Positions 53,457 through 62,950 of a stretch of 64,000 nucleotides of DNA are shown piece by piece (the stretch's first letter is position 1; the number at the start of each line of letters is the position of its first letter). The DNA is from an uncultured Kangiella sp. (GTDB lineage: Bacteria; Pseudomonadota; Gammaproteobacteria; Enterobacterales; Kangiellaceae): the NCBI GenBank assembly GCA_947503435.1, contig CANNDL010000002.1, positions 310,001 to 374,000 on the forward strand. The letters are read 5' to 3'. Under the pieces are notes generated by a model. It searched no databases and was not told where the DNA came from. It was given only the letters and a program-made list of their open reading frames with translations. The position numbers were made by a program, and so were the translations under genes.

Positions 53457-54140
53457 TTAACTTACTGCGACTTTTAGCGCCCGCCCAATTGCGAAAGGCG
53501 TCAGCACCAACGCAAAGAGCAAAATTGCCCCTAAAATCGCCAGCTGCGCATTATACCCACTATTTGCTAAAGATGCTGTAATTACCGCACTGCCAAAGAT
53601 TAAAATTGGTACATAAAGTGGCAATATCATCACAGCAACTAACATGCCGTTTCTTGAAGCTCCTAAGGAGAGGCTCATACCCACCGCACCCAGTAAACAC
53701 AGGGTCGGTGTACCTAATAATAATGACAACATCATGACTGGGGTATGATTTGGATCAAGTAACTCTCTATCAGGTGCATAATTGAGATGCATCAAGCCGG
53801 CCAATAGTGGTGAAACCAACACCAGAGGCAGCCCAGTAACTAGCCAATGGGCTAAAACCTTAGAAAATGCTACTTGAGTAGGGCTTGCCATAATGAGCAA
53901 TTGCTCTAGTGAACCATCTTGATAATCACCACGATAAAACAAATCCAGTGATAACAAAGTTGCCAATAATGCGGCCACCCAAATCACGCCCGGAGCGATT
54001 TGCTGCAGGAACTCTGCCTCAGGGCTAACCGCAAAAGGAAAGAGCGAAACCACCATAATAAAGAAAAACAAAGGAATTAAAATCGCTACCCAATTACGGC
54101 GGGCTAACATTAGCTCTCTTTTCAGCAAAGTAACAAACAT
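53457..54140 (-). CDS. ccmB: Haem exporter membrane subunit CcmB
   Basis: 227 residues, six helices. Starts LLKRELMLARRNWVAILIPL, then GVIWVAALLATLLSLDLFYR, DYQDGSLEQLLI and SPLLAGLMHL, all conserved in CcmB. ABC permease part of the CcmABCD release complex. ATG overlaps the ccmA stop by one base. Confidence 0.95.
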   Translation of the reverse strand: MFVTLLKRELMLARRNWVAILIPLFFFIMVVSLFPFAVSPEAEFLQQIAPGVIWVAALLATLLSLDLFYRGDYQDGSLEQLLIMASPTQVAFSKVLAHWLVTGLPLVLVSPLLAGLMHLNYAPDRELLDPNHTPVMMLSLLLGTPTLCLLGAVGMSLSLGASRNGMLVAVMILPLYVPILIFGSAVITASLANSGYNAQLAILGAILLFALVLTPFAIGRALKVAVS

Positions 54141-54793
54141 TAAGCCATTACCTCGTCCTCATCATGCGTAAGGGATATTTTTTGATGGATTTTCAAACCA
54201 TCAATGGCTTGATGCGAAGTAAATATCACCACCCCGCTCTTGGCTGCAAAATCCATCATTTTATGAGAAAGCCAATCACGAGTCTGCGAATCTAAATTAA
54301 CGAATGGTTCATCTAGGATCCAAAGCTTGGCGTTTTCTAAAACTAATCGAGATAAAGAGACTTTATGCTGTTGACCCGCTGAAAGTTCAGCAAAGTGTCT
54401 TTCAAGTAAACTTTCAATTCTAAGCTCTGAAGCGACAGTTTTAATCTCGCTAAGAGATACAGCTTTTCCACGTAATGCGGCATAAAACTGCAAATTCTCA
54501 GCAATCGAAAGCTCATGTTTCATGGCTAAGTTATGCGCTAAGAATAATAAGTCATTTGAAAAGTTAGCTTCGGGATGACTGGTTTTAAAGCCTCGCCAGA
54601 AAACTTGGCCAGCATCTTGATTCAGAAGGCCAGCCAAAGCTCGCATAAGACTGGTTTTACCCGCGCCATTTTCACCGAATAAATGAGTAATGGTGCCGGA
54701 TGTAAAACTTAAATCGATACTCTCGAGCAGGACCTGCTCGTTACGGGAAATGGTTAGCCCTTTAACTTCTAAATTAGAATTTTTTGAACTCAA
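54140..54793 (-). CDS. ccmA: Haem exporter ATPase CcmA
   Basis: 217 residues. Walker A GENGAGKTSLMRALAGL, signature LSAGQQHKVSLSRLV, Walker B LWILDEPFVNLD and switch His in FTSHQ. Provides the energy for releasing holo-CcmE. First gene of the ccm operon; 36 nt after leuB on the same strand, so read-through from leu is possible. Confidence 0.96.
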   Translation of the reverse strand: MSSKNSNLEVKGLTISRNEQVLLESIDLSFTSGTITHLFGENGAGKTSLMRALAGLLNQDAGQVFWRGFKTSHPEANFSNDLLFLAHNLAMKHELSIAENLQFYAALRGKAVSLSEIKTVASELRIESLLERHFAELSAGQQHKVSLSRLVLENAKLWILDEPFVNLDSQTRDWLSHKMMDFAAKSGVVIFTSHQAIDGLKIHQKISLTHDEDEVMA

Positions 54794-54829
54794 AGCGCTA
54801 ACCTTTTGAAAAATGGACTTTTTATATCC

Positions 54830-55903
54830 TTACTTTAATGCCGCGATTATAGCATCACCCATCTCTGATGTAGACAATAGTTTGTCTGCTTCAGTGTGGA
54901 TGTCTGCAGTACGGAAACCCTGATCCAATACATTGCTAACAGCTGCATCAATCTTATCGGCAACTTCAGCTTCACCAAAGCTATGACGCAGCATCATAGA
55001 AACTGACAAGATAGTCGCGATTGGATTCGCTTTGTTTTCACCAGCGATATCAGGCGCACTACCATGAATTGGCTCGTACATACCTTTGCCATTAATATCT
55101 AAACTCGCTGATGGCAACATACCGATTGAACCAGTCAGCATTGCCGCACAATCCGACAAGATATCTCCAAACATATTACCCGTGACCATGACATCAAACT
55201 GCTTTGGCGCACGCACTAATTGCATCGCCGCGTTATCCACATACATATGAGTTAACTCAACTTCAGGGTATTCCTTGCCTACACGCTCCATCACTTCACG
55301 CCATAACTCGGTTGCTTCTAAAACGTTAGCCTTATCAACTGAGCATAAGCGCTTGTCGCGCAACATAGCCGTACGGAAAGCCACATGAGCAATACGCTCA
55401 ACTTCACTTTCAGAGTATACGTAGGTGTTATAGCCTTCTTTTTCGCCATTATCTAATGTGCGAACACCACGTGGCTGACCGAAATAAATACCGCCAGTTA
55501 ATTCACGGATAATCATTAAATCTAAGTTTTCCACCAGTTCAGGCTTTAAACTCGAAGCATCCGCCAATTGAGGATATAAAATCGCCGGACGTAAGTTGCC
55601 GAATAATTCCAACTCAGAGCGTAATTTCAATAAAGCTTTTTCTGGACGAACAGCGATATCAAAACCTTCCCACTTAGGGCCGCCTACCGCACCTAAAAGA
55701 AGCGCGTCAGCTTCACGTGCTTGCTGCAAAACTTCATCGGTTAATGGCACTTGATGCGCATCGAATGAAGAACCGCCTACTAAAGCGCTGTCATAAGATA
55801 CGTCTAAGCCTTGCTCGATTAATAAATCCAAAACCTTGGTTGCTTGACCTACGATTTCTGGACCAATACCGTCACCCGGTAATACTAAAATTTTCTTTGT
55901 CAT
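54830..55903 (-). CDS. leuB: 3-isopropylmalate dehydrogenase LeuB
   Basis: 357 residues, beta-decarboxylating dehydrogenase. [14 protein letters not shown] at the start, substrate loop [24 protein letters not shown], metal aspartates in [10 protein letters not shown] and [11 protein letters not shown], and the NAD loop [18 protein letters not shown]. Third step of leucine synthesis. Separated from leuD by the 111-residue gene. Confidence 0.96.
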   Translation of the reverse strand: MTKKILVLPGDGIGPEIVGQATKVLDLLIEQGLDVSYDSALVGGSSFDAHQVPLTDEVLQQAREADALLLGAVGGPKWEGFDIAVRPEKALLKLRSELELFGNLRPAILYPQLADASSLKPELVENLDLMIIRELTGGIYFGQPRGVRTLDNGEKEGYNTYVYSESEVERIAHVAFRTAMLRDKRLCSVDKANVLEATELWREVMERVGKEYPEVELTHMYVDNAAMQLVRAPKQFDVMVTGNMFGDILSDCAAMLTGSIGMLPSASLDINGKGMYEPIHGSAPDIAGENKANPIATILSVSMMLRHSFGEAEVADKIDAAVSNVLDQGFRTADIHTEADKLLSTSEMGDAIIAALK

Positions 55904-55942
55904 TGTAAAATTCTCTTTCTTTCTCAGGCTAAATGCCTAGGA

Positions 55943-56278
55943 TTAACTTTCAAAATACAAACCATTTTGATAAAGAAAATGAGGACTGCCTTTACCCTTT
56001 TTAAAAACTCGAGCTGTCTCATGTTCTTCTGATGAAACTTCTAACTCCATCCCATCAGAAAGCTTTATTAAAAATTTATCTTTAAGTATTTGCATTTCGG
56101 CAATGATTTTATCTTGAAGTTCCGGACTCAAATCTTGTCCAACTTCTACGTCCTTTGCATTAAGAACAATATATCCGTCATAGAGATGAATTGAGCAGTT
56201 ATCTTTCGTAATTAACCAAAGGTAATGTCCTGCCCAACCTACTCTTTCAATTTGCTTGGATGCAATATCTATCATCAA
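55943..56278 (-). CDS. Hypothetical protein between leuD and leuB
   Basis: 111 residues, soluble, strand-rich (GHYLWLITKDNCSIHLYDGY, FLIKLSDGMELEVSSEEHET), no signal or membrane segment. It starts 2 nt past the leuD stop, so it is translated with leuD. I do not recognise the family. leuD and leuB are usually adjacent, so this is an inserted passenger, perhaps a small binding protein. Confidence 0.6.
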   Translation of the reverse strand: MMIDIASKQIERVGWAGHYLWLITKDNCSIHLYDGYIVLNAKDVEVGQDLSPELQDKIIAEMQILKDKFLIKLSDGMELEVSSEEHETARVFKKGKGSPHFLYQNGLYFES

Positions 56279-56280
56279 AA

Positions 56281-56919
56281 TTAACTAAACAACCAAGGCG
56301 CTCTTTGCTTACGCGCTTCTTCGTAGTCGGTGATTGACTGTTCTTGTTGCAAAGTAATGCCAATATCATCAAGACCATTGTATAAACTGTGTTTACGATC
56401 CGGCTCAACTTCGAAACTTATCACTTCGCCATTTGGACGAGTTACCGTTTGTTTATCTAAATCAATCGCTAACTGATAGCCTTCAGTACTTTCAGCTTCT
56501 TCGAAAAGTACATCCATAGTTTTATTATCTAAAACAATGGGTAAGATGCCATTCTTAAAGCAATTATTAAAAAAGATATCCGCATAACTTGGTGCAATGA
56601 CCGCTTTAAAACCATAATCTTCTAGAGCCCAAGGAGCGTGCTCACGGCTTGAACCACAGCCAAAGTTTTCACGAGCTAATAATACCGAAGCTCCTTCATA
56701 TCGAGGAAAATTCAATATGAAATCAGGATTAACAGGACGTTTTGAATTGTCCATGCCCGGCTCGCCATGGTCCATATAGCGCCACTCATCAAACAAGTTA
56801 GGACCAAAGCCGCTGCGCTTAATCGACTTTAAAAACTGCTTTGGGATAATCGCATCCGTATCCACATTGGCACGATCAAGAGGAACTACTAAACCTTGAT
56901 GTTGAGTAAAAGCTTCCAT
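56281..56919 (-). CDS. leuD: 3-isopropylmalate dehydratase small subunit LeuD
   Basis: 212 residues. [38 protein letters not shown] and [20 protein letters not shown] are the swivel-domain hallmarks. Forms the isomerase with LeuC. ATG overlaps the leuC stop by one base. Confidence 0.96.
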   Translation of the reverse strand: MEAFTQHQGLVVPLDRANVDTDAIIPKQFLKSIKRSGFGPNLFDEWRYMDHGEPGMDNSKRPVNPDFILNFPRYEGASVLLARENFGCGSSREHAPWALEDYGFKAVIAPSYADIFFNNCFKNGILPIVLDNKTMDVLFEEAESTEGYQLAIDLDKQTVTRPNGEVISFEVEPDRKHSLYNGLDDIGITLQQEQSITDYEEARKQRAPWLFS

Positions 56920-58361
56920 TAAGCACCCCCTCTCAAACTTGAAATCTCAATATCACGAACGTCCGTGAAATGACCATAGACCGCTGCTGCTGCCGCCATT
57001 GCAGGGCTTACTAAATGAGTACGGCCACCCTGCCCTTGACGACCTTCAAAGTTACGGTTTGAAGTTGAAGCACAATGCTCACCCGGTTCTAAGCGATCAG
57101 CATTCATCGCCAAGCACATAGAACAACCCGGTTCACGCCATTCAAAACCCGCTTCTACAAAAATCTTATCCAAACCTTCAGCTTCTGCTTGTTCTTTAAC
57201 TAAGCCGGAACCAGGGACTACCATTGCTTGCTTAACACTAGCGGCCACTTTTCGACCTTTAGCCACTTCTGCGGCTTCACGCATATCTTCAATACGTGAG
57301 TTGGTACAAGAACCAATAAAGACCTTATCTACTGGAATAGAAGATATTGCCGAATCAGCTTTTAAATCCATATATTCCAATGCGCGCTCGATACCCTCTT
57401 TTTTCACAGGGTTATCTTCGCTCAATGGATTTGGAATGCTACCTGTAACAGGTTTCACCATTTCTGGTGAAGTGCCCCAAGTCACTTGCGGCGCAATGTC
57501 TTCAGCCTTTAATTCAACGATGGTATCGAAATGGGCGCCTTCATCTGTGTGCAAGTCATTCCAAGCCTTAACCGCCATATCCCAGTGTTCCTTTTGTGGA
57601 GCAAAAGGACGCCCTTTCACATACTCAATGGTTTTATCATCAACTGCCACTAAGCCAACGCGCGCGCCCGCTTCAATCGCCATGTTACAGATAGTCATTC
57701 GGCCTTCCATTGATAACTCTTCAATCGCCGTTCCAGCAAACTCGATGGCATGGCCATTACCACCAGCAGTTCCGATTTCGCCGATAACCGCTAACACAAC
57801 GTCTTTAGCCGTTACGCCATATCCTAGTTTGCCATCAACTTTAACTAGCATATTCTTCATCTTCTTTTGACGAAGACATTGTGTCGCTAATACGTGCTCA
57901 ACTTCAGAAGTTCCCACACCAAAAGCCATAGCGCCGAAAGCACCATGAGTTGCGGTATGCGAATCACCACAAACCATAGTTAAGCCAGGAAGCGTATAAC
58001 CCTGCTCAGGACCAACAACGTGGACGATACCTTGACGGATATCATCAATATTAAATTGAGTCACACCAAATTCATCGCAGTTCTCATCGAGCGTTTTAAC
58101 TTGAATTAAGGAGATGGGATCTGCAATTCCTGAAATACCTTGCTCACGCTCATTATTTGTGGTCGGAACATTGTGATCCGGCGTTGCTAAATTTGCTTCA
58201 ATGCGGCGTGGTTTACGACCAGCAATTTTCAAGCCTTCAAAAGCCTGAGGAGAAGTTACTTCGTGCAGTAATTGACGATCAATATAGATAAGCGCTGAAC
58301 CGTCTGGGTTTTCAGCAACTAGGTGATCATCCCATAATTTATCGTATAAGGTTTTGGCCAT
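56919..58361 (-). CDS. leuC: 3-isopropylmalate dehydratase large subunit LeuC
   Basis: 480 residues from the ATG at 58361 ([15 protein letters not shown]), the start kept in the family; an ATG two codons before is possible. Cluster cysteines in [27 protein letters not shown] and [13 protein letters not shown]. Isomerises 2- to 3-isopropylmalate. First gene of leuCD-x-leuB. Confidence 0.96.
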   Translation of the reverse strand: MAKTLYDKLWDDHLVAENPDGSALIYIDRQLLHEVTSPQAFEGLKIAGRKPRRIEANLATPDHNVPTTNNEREQGISGIADPISLIQVKTLDENCDEFGVTQFNIDDIRQGIVHVVGPEQGYTLPGLTMVCGDSHTATHGAFGAMAFGVGTSEVEHVLATQCLRQKKMKNMLVKVDGKLGYGVTAKDVVLAVIGEIGTAGGNGHAIEFAGTAIEELSMEGRMTICNMAIEAGARVGLVAVDDKTIEYVKGRPFAPQKEHWDMAVKAWNDLHTDEGAHFDTIVELKAEDIAPQVTWGTSPEMVKPVTGSIPNPLSEDNPVKKEGIERALEYMDLKADSAISSIPVDKVFIGSCTNSRIEDMREAAEVAKGRKVAASVKQAMVVPGSGLVKEQAEAEGLDKIFVEAGFEWREPGCSMCLAMNADRLEPGEHCASTSNRNFEGRQGQGGRTHLVSPAMAAAAAVYGHFTDVRDIEISSLRGGA

Positions 58362-58468
58362 TTTCATCTCTTATGGTTTTAATTTTCAATATAAATCAAA
58401 TAGTTACCAGGGAAACCTAATAGAGATTCAGAGATTCTTCTATCAAGCTTTCTGATATTGGTGGCATT

Positions 58469-58497
58469 ATGCTACTCTCAAGTATACAATTACTCAA
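58469..58497 (-). promoter_or_regulatory. Candidate leuCDB promoter
   Basis: TTGAGT (58497-58492), 17 nt, TAGCAT (58474-58469). Transcription would start about 100 nt before leuC. Confidence 0.45.
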
Positions 58498-58514
58498 ATT
58501 CATTATTTTTATAA

Positions 58515-58532
58515 TCCTAATAACTTATAGGA
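58515..58532. promoter_or_regulatory. Candidate LysR operator
   Basis: TCCTA-N8-TAGGA palindrome between the divergent leuC promoter and the LysR gene, 18 nt upstream of the leuC -35. Contains the T-N11-A spacing seen in LysR boxes. Weak by itself; position is the main support. Confidence 0.35.
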
Positions 58533-58555
58533 ATGTCACATATTAATAATAATTT

Positions 58556-59407
58556 ATGGATACAGAACTCTTAAAAAGCTTTTTGACGCTAGTAAGACTC
58601 AAGTCTTTTACTCTAGCCGCTAAAGAATTGGAGCTTACTCAGCCTGCCCTATCAAAGCGTATAAAACGACTAGAAACCATTATTGGTTCCAATCTATTCG
58701 ATCGAGTTGGCAATCACTTTGGGCTGACTCAAGCAGGCGAGTTATTGGCCAACAAAGCTCCTCAATTGCTGAATAATATAAGTAGTTCAATCCAAGAAAT
58801 TCGTGACTTGTCGGGACAAATTTCTGGTCAGCTCAATATCGCCACTAGTCACTATATTGGCTTACATTATCTTCCTAAACACCTTGAGGCATTTATCAGT
58901 GAATATCCCCAAGTTGATTTGCACATCGATTTCATAGATTCAGGTCTTGCCTACGAGCAAGTTTTGTCAGGTGATATTGAGTTGGCGATGGTAACCTTCC
59001 CATACACCAAAGATCCAAGGCTTTCTCACATTAATATTTGGCAAGAGCAGATGCAAATTGCTTGCCATAAAACTCACCCTATTACTCAGGAGCCAAACCC
59101 TTTAACCTCACTAGCTCAATATGACGCCATACTGCCACCAGCTCACACCTTCCCAAGAGAACTATTTGAGAATAACTTGCAAGAATTAGGTATTGAACAT
59201 GGTCGGGTAAAAACAGCAAATTACCTAGAGGTTATTGCTAAGCTTGCCGCCTGCAAAATGGGTTGGACCATTCTACCCCAGGCCTTAATTGAGCCGCCAC
59301 TGATTGCTTTAACCGATAATAATCAATCGATACGCGAAATGGGGATAATCCATCGCGAAACAAAAAGCCTTTCAAATGCAGCAAAATCGTTTATAACATT
59401 GTTATAA
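58556..59407 (+). CDS. LysR-type regulator, divergent from leuCDB
   Basis: 283 residues. N-terminal winged helix-turn-helix (FTLAAKELELTQPALSKRIK) and a linker helix, then a substrate-binding domain (GQLNIATSHYIGLHYLPKHL, ISLAACKMGWTILP-like end). Divergence from leuC, with a shared 190-nt spacer, suggests it controls leucine synthesis, with isopropylmalate a likely effector. Similar in layout to LeuO-like or IlvY-like regulators, but not clearly either. Ribosome site weak. Confidence 0.85.
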   Translation: MDTELLKSFLTLVRLKSFTLAAKELELTQPALSKRIKRLETIIGSNLFDRVGNHFGLTQAGELLANKAPQLLNNISSSIQEIRDLSGQISGQLNIATSHYIGLHYLPKHLEAFISEYPQVDLHIDFIDSGLAYEQVLSGDIELAMVTFPYTKDPRLSHINIWQEQMQIACHKTHPITQEPNPLTSLAQYDAILPPAHTFPRELFENNLQELGIEHGRVKTANYLEVIAKLAACKMGWTILPQALIEPPLIALTDNNQSIREMGIIHRETKSLSNAAKSFITLL

Positions 59408-59489
59408 ATCACTGATGACGGTCGAAATTTTGTCACTATAATCGTTTTACAATAAACACTAGTTAATAAGAACTACCCTTGGAGTCACT

Positions 59490-60005
59490 ATGAAATACCT
59501 ATTAATATTATTACTTGGAGTTACCAGTACACTATTAAATGCCAAAGTTTTAGATAAGGCAGCCGATGGCTTCACTCTAGAAATTAGCTTTGAAACTAAA
59601 GCAGATGCAAAAACTGCTTATAACCAATTTATCAATGTTGGAGACTGGTGGAATTCAGAGCACACCTGGTTTGGTGATGCCAGTAGAATGTATATAGAGC
59701 CAAGTGTTAACGGTTGCTTTTGCGAAATTGATGGTGAAAAACAAGCACTACATATGACAATTTCTTACGTGGACCCTTACAAAGAAATGCGCATGATTGG
59801 TGGCTTAGGGCCATTACAAGGCTTAGGACTACACGGCGGCATGAGCTGGAAATTTGATACGCTTGATAATGGCAACACTAAAATCACTCACCGCTACCAA
59901 GTTACTGGTTATATGCAAGGCGGCTTAGAAGGGTTAGCGAATATTGTTGATTCTGTACAGGCAATTCAAATGAAAGGCTTGGAAAAGGCTCTGACTATAG
60001 AATAG
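59490..60005 (+). CDS. Secreted SRPBCC-like protein
   Basis: 171 residues with a signal peptide (YLLILLLGVTSTLLNAKV). Mature part starts FTLEISFETKADAKTAYNQF, then VGDWWNSEHTWFGDASRMY, GCFCEIDG and MSWKFDTLDNGNTKITHRYQ, a START/AHSA1-type pattern with long central pocket. Two Cys in GCFC may bind a metal. GGAG lies 7 nt before the ATG. Function unknown. Confidence 0.7.
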   Translation: MKYLLILLLGVTSTLLNAKVLDKAADGFTLEISFETKADAKTAYNQFINVGDWWNSEHTWFGDASRMYIEPSVNGCFCEIDGEKQALHMTISYVDPYKEMRMIGGLGPLQGLGLHGGMSWKFDTLDNGNTKITHRYQVTGYMQGGLEGLANIVDSVQAIQMKGLEKALTIE

Positions 60006-60128
60006 TGAGAAATTGTAAAATCACGACCATTTATTAGATTTTCCCTACAAATAGTGGCATATTAAGTGCTGAAGTGAGAAATACTGCTTTAAAATCAATT
60101 AGATAACATAATATTTGGGGGTTCAAAA

Positions 60129-60419
60129 ATGGAATATCTTCCGCTGATAATCAATTTAATAAGTGGTGCTGTAGGTGGCAACCTTGTAGGTAAATTAGCC
60201 AAGAATCTAAGTTTAGGTACACTTGGTAATTCTCTAGCAGGTATCTTAGGTGGTGGCTTCTTCGGCCAATTCATTTTAGGTGCTATGGGAATCGACCCTG
60301 CGGCTGGAATGGACTTAACAGGAATATTAACTAGTATCGGCGGCGGTGCTGCTGGTGGTGGTGTAGTAATGGCAATCGTTGGCTTTATCAAGAAAATGGT
60401 TGGTGGCTCTAAGTCTTAG
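60129..60419 (+). CDS. Small glycine-rich membrane protein
   Basis: 96 residues, three glycine-zipper-like hydrophobic segments (LIINLISGAVGGNLVGKLA, LGNSLAGILGGGFFGQFIL, IGGGAAGGGVVMAIVGFIKK). GGGGG stands 8 nt before the ATG. Related short glycine-rich proteins are widespread and uncharacterised. An opposite-strand ORF over it is an artefact. Confidence 0.7.
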   Translation: MEYLPLIINLISGAVGGNLVGKLAKNLSLGTLGNSLAGILGGGFFGQFILGAMGIDPAAGMDLTGILTSIGGGAAGGGVVMAIVGFIKKMVGGSKS

Positions 60420-60434
60420 TCATTACGAAAGAAT

Positions 60435-60464
60435 AAAAAAAGCCCGCATTAAGCGGGCTTTTTT
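60435..60464. terminator. Bidirectional intrinsic terminator
   Basis: AAAAAAAGCCCGC-ATTAA-GCGGGCTTTTTT, between convergent small membrane protein genes. A and T tracts on both sides suit both strands. Confidence 0.9.
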
Positions 60465-60478
60465 ATTCAAAATTTAAT

Positions 60479-60682
60479 CTACTTCTTACCCATTACTAAT
60501 TGTAAGACACCTAGTAATGCAGAAACACCACCGCCAATCATTAACCAAGTTGCTTTATCTGAAAAGGAGCCCGTTAATTTTTGTGCAATTTGCTCACCGG
60601 TGGATTGACTCATATTGTATCCCCAGAAAAATAACGCCACACCTAATACCAATAAAACAATTGCAATTACTTTTTTATCCAT
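60479..60682 (-). CDS. DUF3185 family small membrane protein
   Basis: 67 residues, two helices (IAIVLLVLGVALFFWGYNM and TWLMIGGGVSALLGVLQLV) joined by the polar loop SQSTGEQIAQKLTGSFSDKA, the mark of DUF3185. Function unknown; often single genes. GGGG site before the ATG. Confidence 0.82.
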   Translation of the reverse strand: MDKKVIAIVLLVLGVALFFWGYNMSQSTGEQIAQKLTGSFSDKATWLMIGGGVSALLGVLQLVMGKK

Positions 60683-60775
60683 TGTATTTCCCCTGTTTAT
60701 TAATGATTTATCAATTTTAATAATAGAGCTTTTAAAGTTTATATCAACAATTGATTATTTAAGGGTCAATAATCG

Positions 60776-61294
60776 TTAAATATGTTGATTGACTAGCCTA
60801 ACATCTAAAATATAAGCAATTTCTTCAGCTACAAAACTTAAAGAATTTATGTCCCCAGAGCTATCTAATTGATACTCATGCCCCCCAATTGAAACTAGGT
60901 ACAAGCTGTAATCATAAGAATTGTTTTCAGAATCATAGCTATGAGTAATCTTTACAGCAGTAATTTCTTTAAAGTTGAACCACTTTTTATGATTTCTATA
61001 TATTATCTTCTTTTTCTTTTTAAATTTATAATATTCCCCGTTAATAATTGCATAAACGCTTAAATATAAGGAGTGAAAAGAAAAAAAAGTAACAGCCAAA
61101 AGCATGAATAAAATCATGATTTTATTAGAATCATCCGAGGTAAAGTATAATATTAATAGCGTTACTATTGCCGCCAAAGAAAGCAAAGCGCCAAAAAACG
61201 CGCCTACCTTAGAGCGCTTAAGTAGAAGGCTGAATTCAGTATTTCTAATGATTTCCAGCCTGCCACTTGAAACTCCAATAAAGTCATATAACAT
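60776..61294 (-). CDS. Hypothetical membrane protein
   Basis: 172 residues: polar N-terminus (VSSGRLEIIRNTEFSLLLKR), two helices (about 30-80), a Lys-rich turn (YKFKKKKKIIYRN) and a C-terminal strand domain that looks PH-like (KWFNFKEITAVKITHSYDSE, YDYSLYLVSIGGHEYQLDSS). Translated 2 nt after the dipeptidase stop, so coupled. No family recognised. Confidence 0.6.
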   Translation of the reverse strand: MLYDFIGVSSGRLEIIRNTEFSLLLKRSKVGAFFGALLSLAAIVTLLILYFTSDDSNKIMILFMLLAVTFFSFHSLYLSVYAIINGEYYKFKKKKKIIYRNHKKWFNFKEITAVKITHSYDSENNSYDYSLYLVSIGGHEYQLDSSGDINSLSFVAEEIAYILDVRLVNQHI

Positions 61295-61296
61295 TT

Positions 61297-62592
61297 CTAT
61301 TTTTGCGAGTATCTCTCAACTTCTGACCATACTCGAATCAAATTCCCAGACATGATTTTTTCGATATCATCTTCTGAATAACCGCGTCGCAAGAATCCTT
61401 CGATAAGGTTTGGAAAGCTTGCAGCATCTTTAAGACCTGTAGGTAAGCTGTCCCCCACTCCATCATAATCTGAACCGATACCTACATGTTCGACACCAAC
61501 TAGCTTAATCACATGATCAAAATGGTCTAGTACGACTTCAATATCAGCGAATTGGAATGGGTTTTCTTTAATATAATTACTCCTCCATTCCACTACTTTA
61601 GGATCGCTAGAGCTTTCTATTCCAGCTTCTTTCATAAACTCAGCAACCGCTGCTGAAATAGCGCCATAACTATCACGAGATGGTTGATGGACAAATGTAG
61701 AACCAAAATTTATAAAAATCACACCATCATTATCTGCAAGAGACTTAATCATGTCATCAGACATATTGCGCTCGAACCCTGGCGTAAAATGGCGCGCAGA
61801 TGAATGCGAAGCGATAGCCGGCACTTTAGTCACTTCCATAACATCATAAAATGCTTTATCCGAAATATGGGATACATCAACCATAACGCCCGTATCGTTC
61901 ATGGCAGTTACTAATTCCTTACCAAACTCACTCAAACCATTATTTGGACGTTTCTTATCATATGAGGAATCAGAAATATGATTGCTTAATGAGTGCGATA
62001 ATGTGATATATCGAATTCCGCGGTTGTAAAAATGTTCTAAATTCTTTAAATCACCGGCAATTGGTGAACCATTTTCCATACCCATTGGCAGCGAAATCAG
62101 GCCTTTCTCAAAGTTATCCTGCATTTGCTTAACGCTATATGCTAATGCAAACTTTTCCGGCGCATTGTTAACAATAGCCTCAACACTATCGATCAATTTA
62201 TCAGCTAAGGCTGTGCTATCACCATCCTCAAACTCTAATGAAGCAGGCACATAAATTGACATAAAGGGCGCCGATAAACCGCCAGCTTTTGCTCGCGGGT
62301 AATCGAAATCACCATGATCAGTAGCATGACTCACGTCTGAATATTTATTTTCTAAACGATAAGGAACGTCAACGTGCAGATCAGCAATAATGTATTTGTG
62401 AGCTAAAGTATTCGCTTTTTGGCCTAGTGATGCTTGGTCAATAACCTCATTCACTTTTTCCTCGAGATTATCAATCACCTTTTTAGGCGCTTCAGCCGAC
62501 TGAGTTTCAGGCTTAGACTCTTCAGGCTGACAAGCAGTCAGAGCCACCATTATTGATAATGTGATTAATTTAGTTTTAAAAATGGATTTCAT
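61297..62592 (-). CDS. M19 membrane dipeptidase lipoprotein
   Basis: 431 residues. Lipoprotein signal LITLSIMVALTAC with Cys21, then an acidic linker. Renal-dipeptidase fold with metal ligands in YIIADLHVDVPYRL, MENGSPI, VDVSHISDKAFYDV, IASHSSARHF and GIGSDYDGVGD. Hydrolyses dipeptides at the cell envelope; works in the same direction as the Dcp-like lipoprotein at 3744-5936. Followed by a coupled membrane protein gene. Confidence 0.92.
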   Translation of the reverse strand: MKSIFKTKLITLSIMVALTACQPEESKPETQSAEAPKKVIDNLEEKVNEVIDQASLGQKANTLAHKYIIADLHVDVPYRLENKYSDVSHATDHGDFDYPRAKAGGLSAPFMSIYVPASLEFEDGDSTALADKLIDSVEAIVNNAPEKFALAYSVKQMQDNFEKGLISLPMGMENGSPIAGDLKNLEHFYNRGIRYITLSHSLSNHISDSSYDKKRPNNGLSEFGKELVTAMNDTGVMVDVSHISDKAFYDVMEVTKVPAIASHSSARHFTPGFERNMSDDMIKSLADNDGVIFINFGSTFVHQPSRDSYGAISAAVAEFMKEAGIESSSDPKVVEWRSNYIKENPFQFADIEVVLDHFDHVIKLVGVEHVGIGSDYDGVGDSLPTGLKDAASFPNLIEGFLRRGYSEDDIEKIMSGNLIRVWSEVERYSQK

Positions 62593-62660
62593 CCGAAGCC
62601 ATACCTATGTAAGATCTTTGAGTTGAACCCATCATAAAAGCATCTTTATAGAATTACCAT

Positions 62661-62879
62661 ATGTTAGACGCTAAGCAACAAGAAATCGTTGACGCTGTCA
62701 ATCAGGTGATGCCCTTTGGCAAATACCAAGGACGAAAGCTATTGCAACTGCCAGAGCCTTATTTGGTGTGGTTCCATAAAGAAGGCTTCCCCAATAACAA
62801 GCTAGGCAAGCAACTTGCCTTAATTTATGAAATCAAGCTCAATGGACTTGAAGGGCTATTTAAACCAATGCTTAGGTGA
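62661..62879 (+). CDS. DUF3820 family protein
   Basis: 72 residues: MPFGKYQGRKLLQLPEPYLV and WFHKEGFPNNKLGKQLALIY are the family marks. Called putative quorum-sensing-regulated virulence factor in databases, without firm evidence. Single small soluble protein, divergent from the dipeptidase gene. Confidence 0.85.
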   Translation: MLDAKQQEIVDAVNQVMPFGKYQGRKLLQLPEPYLVWFHKEGFPNNKLGKQLALIYEIKLNGLEGLFKPMLR

Positions 62880-62950
62880 AACGTTATAAATAAGACAGCC
62901 AAGCCAATACTTGATAAAATGGCGCCATTAATCCTAAGGCACCAAATATC

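Noticed and set aside
57301-57870. 189-residue + strand frame
   Set aside because: Antisense shadow of leuC; codons and lack of motifs show no real protein.
58417-58503. 28-codon frame with five Leu upstream of leuC, a possible leucine leader peptide
   Set aside because: The likely leuC promoter lies inside it, there are no consecutive Leu codons, no good ribosome site, and no terminator/antiterminator pair follows.
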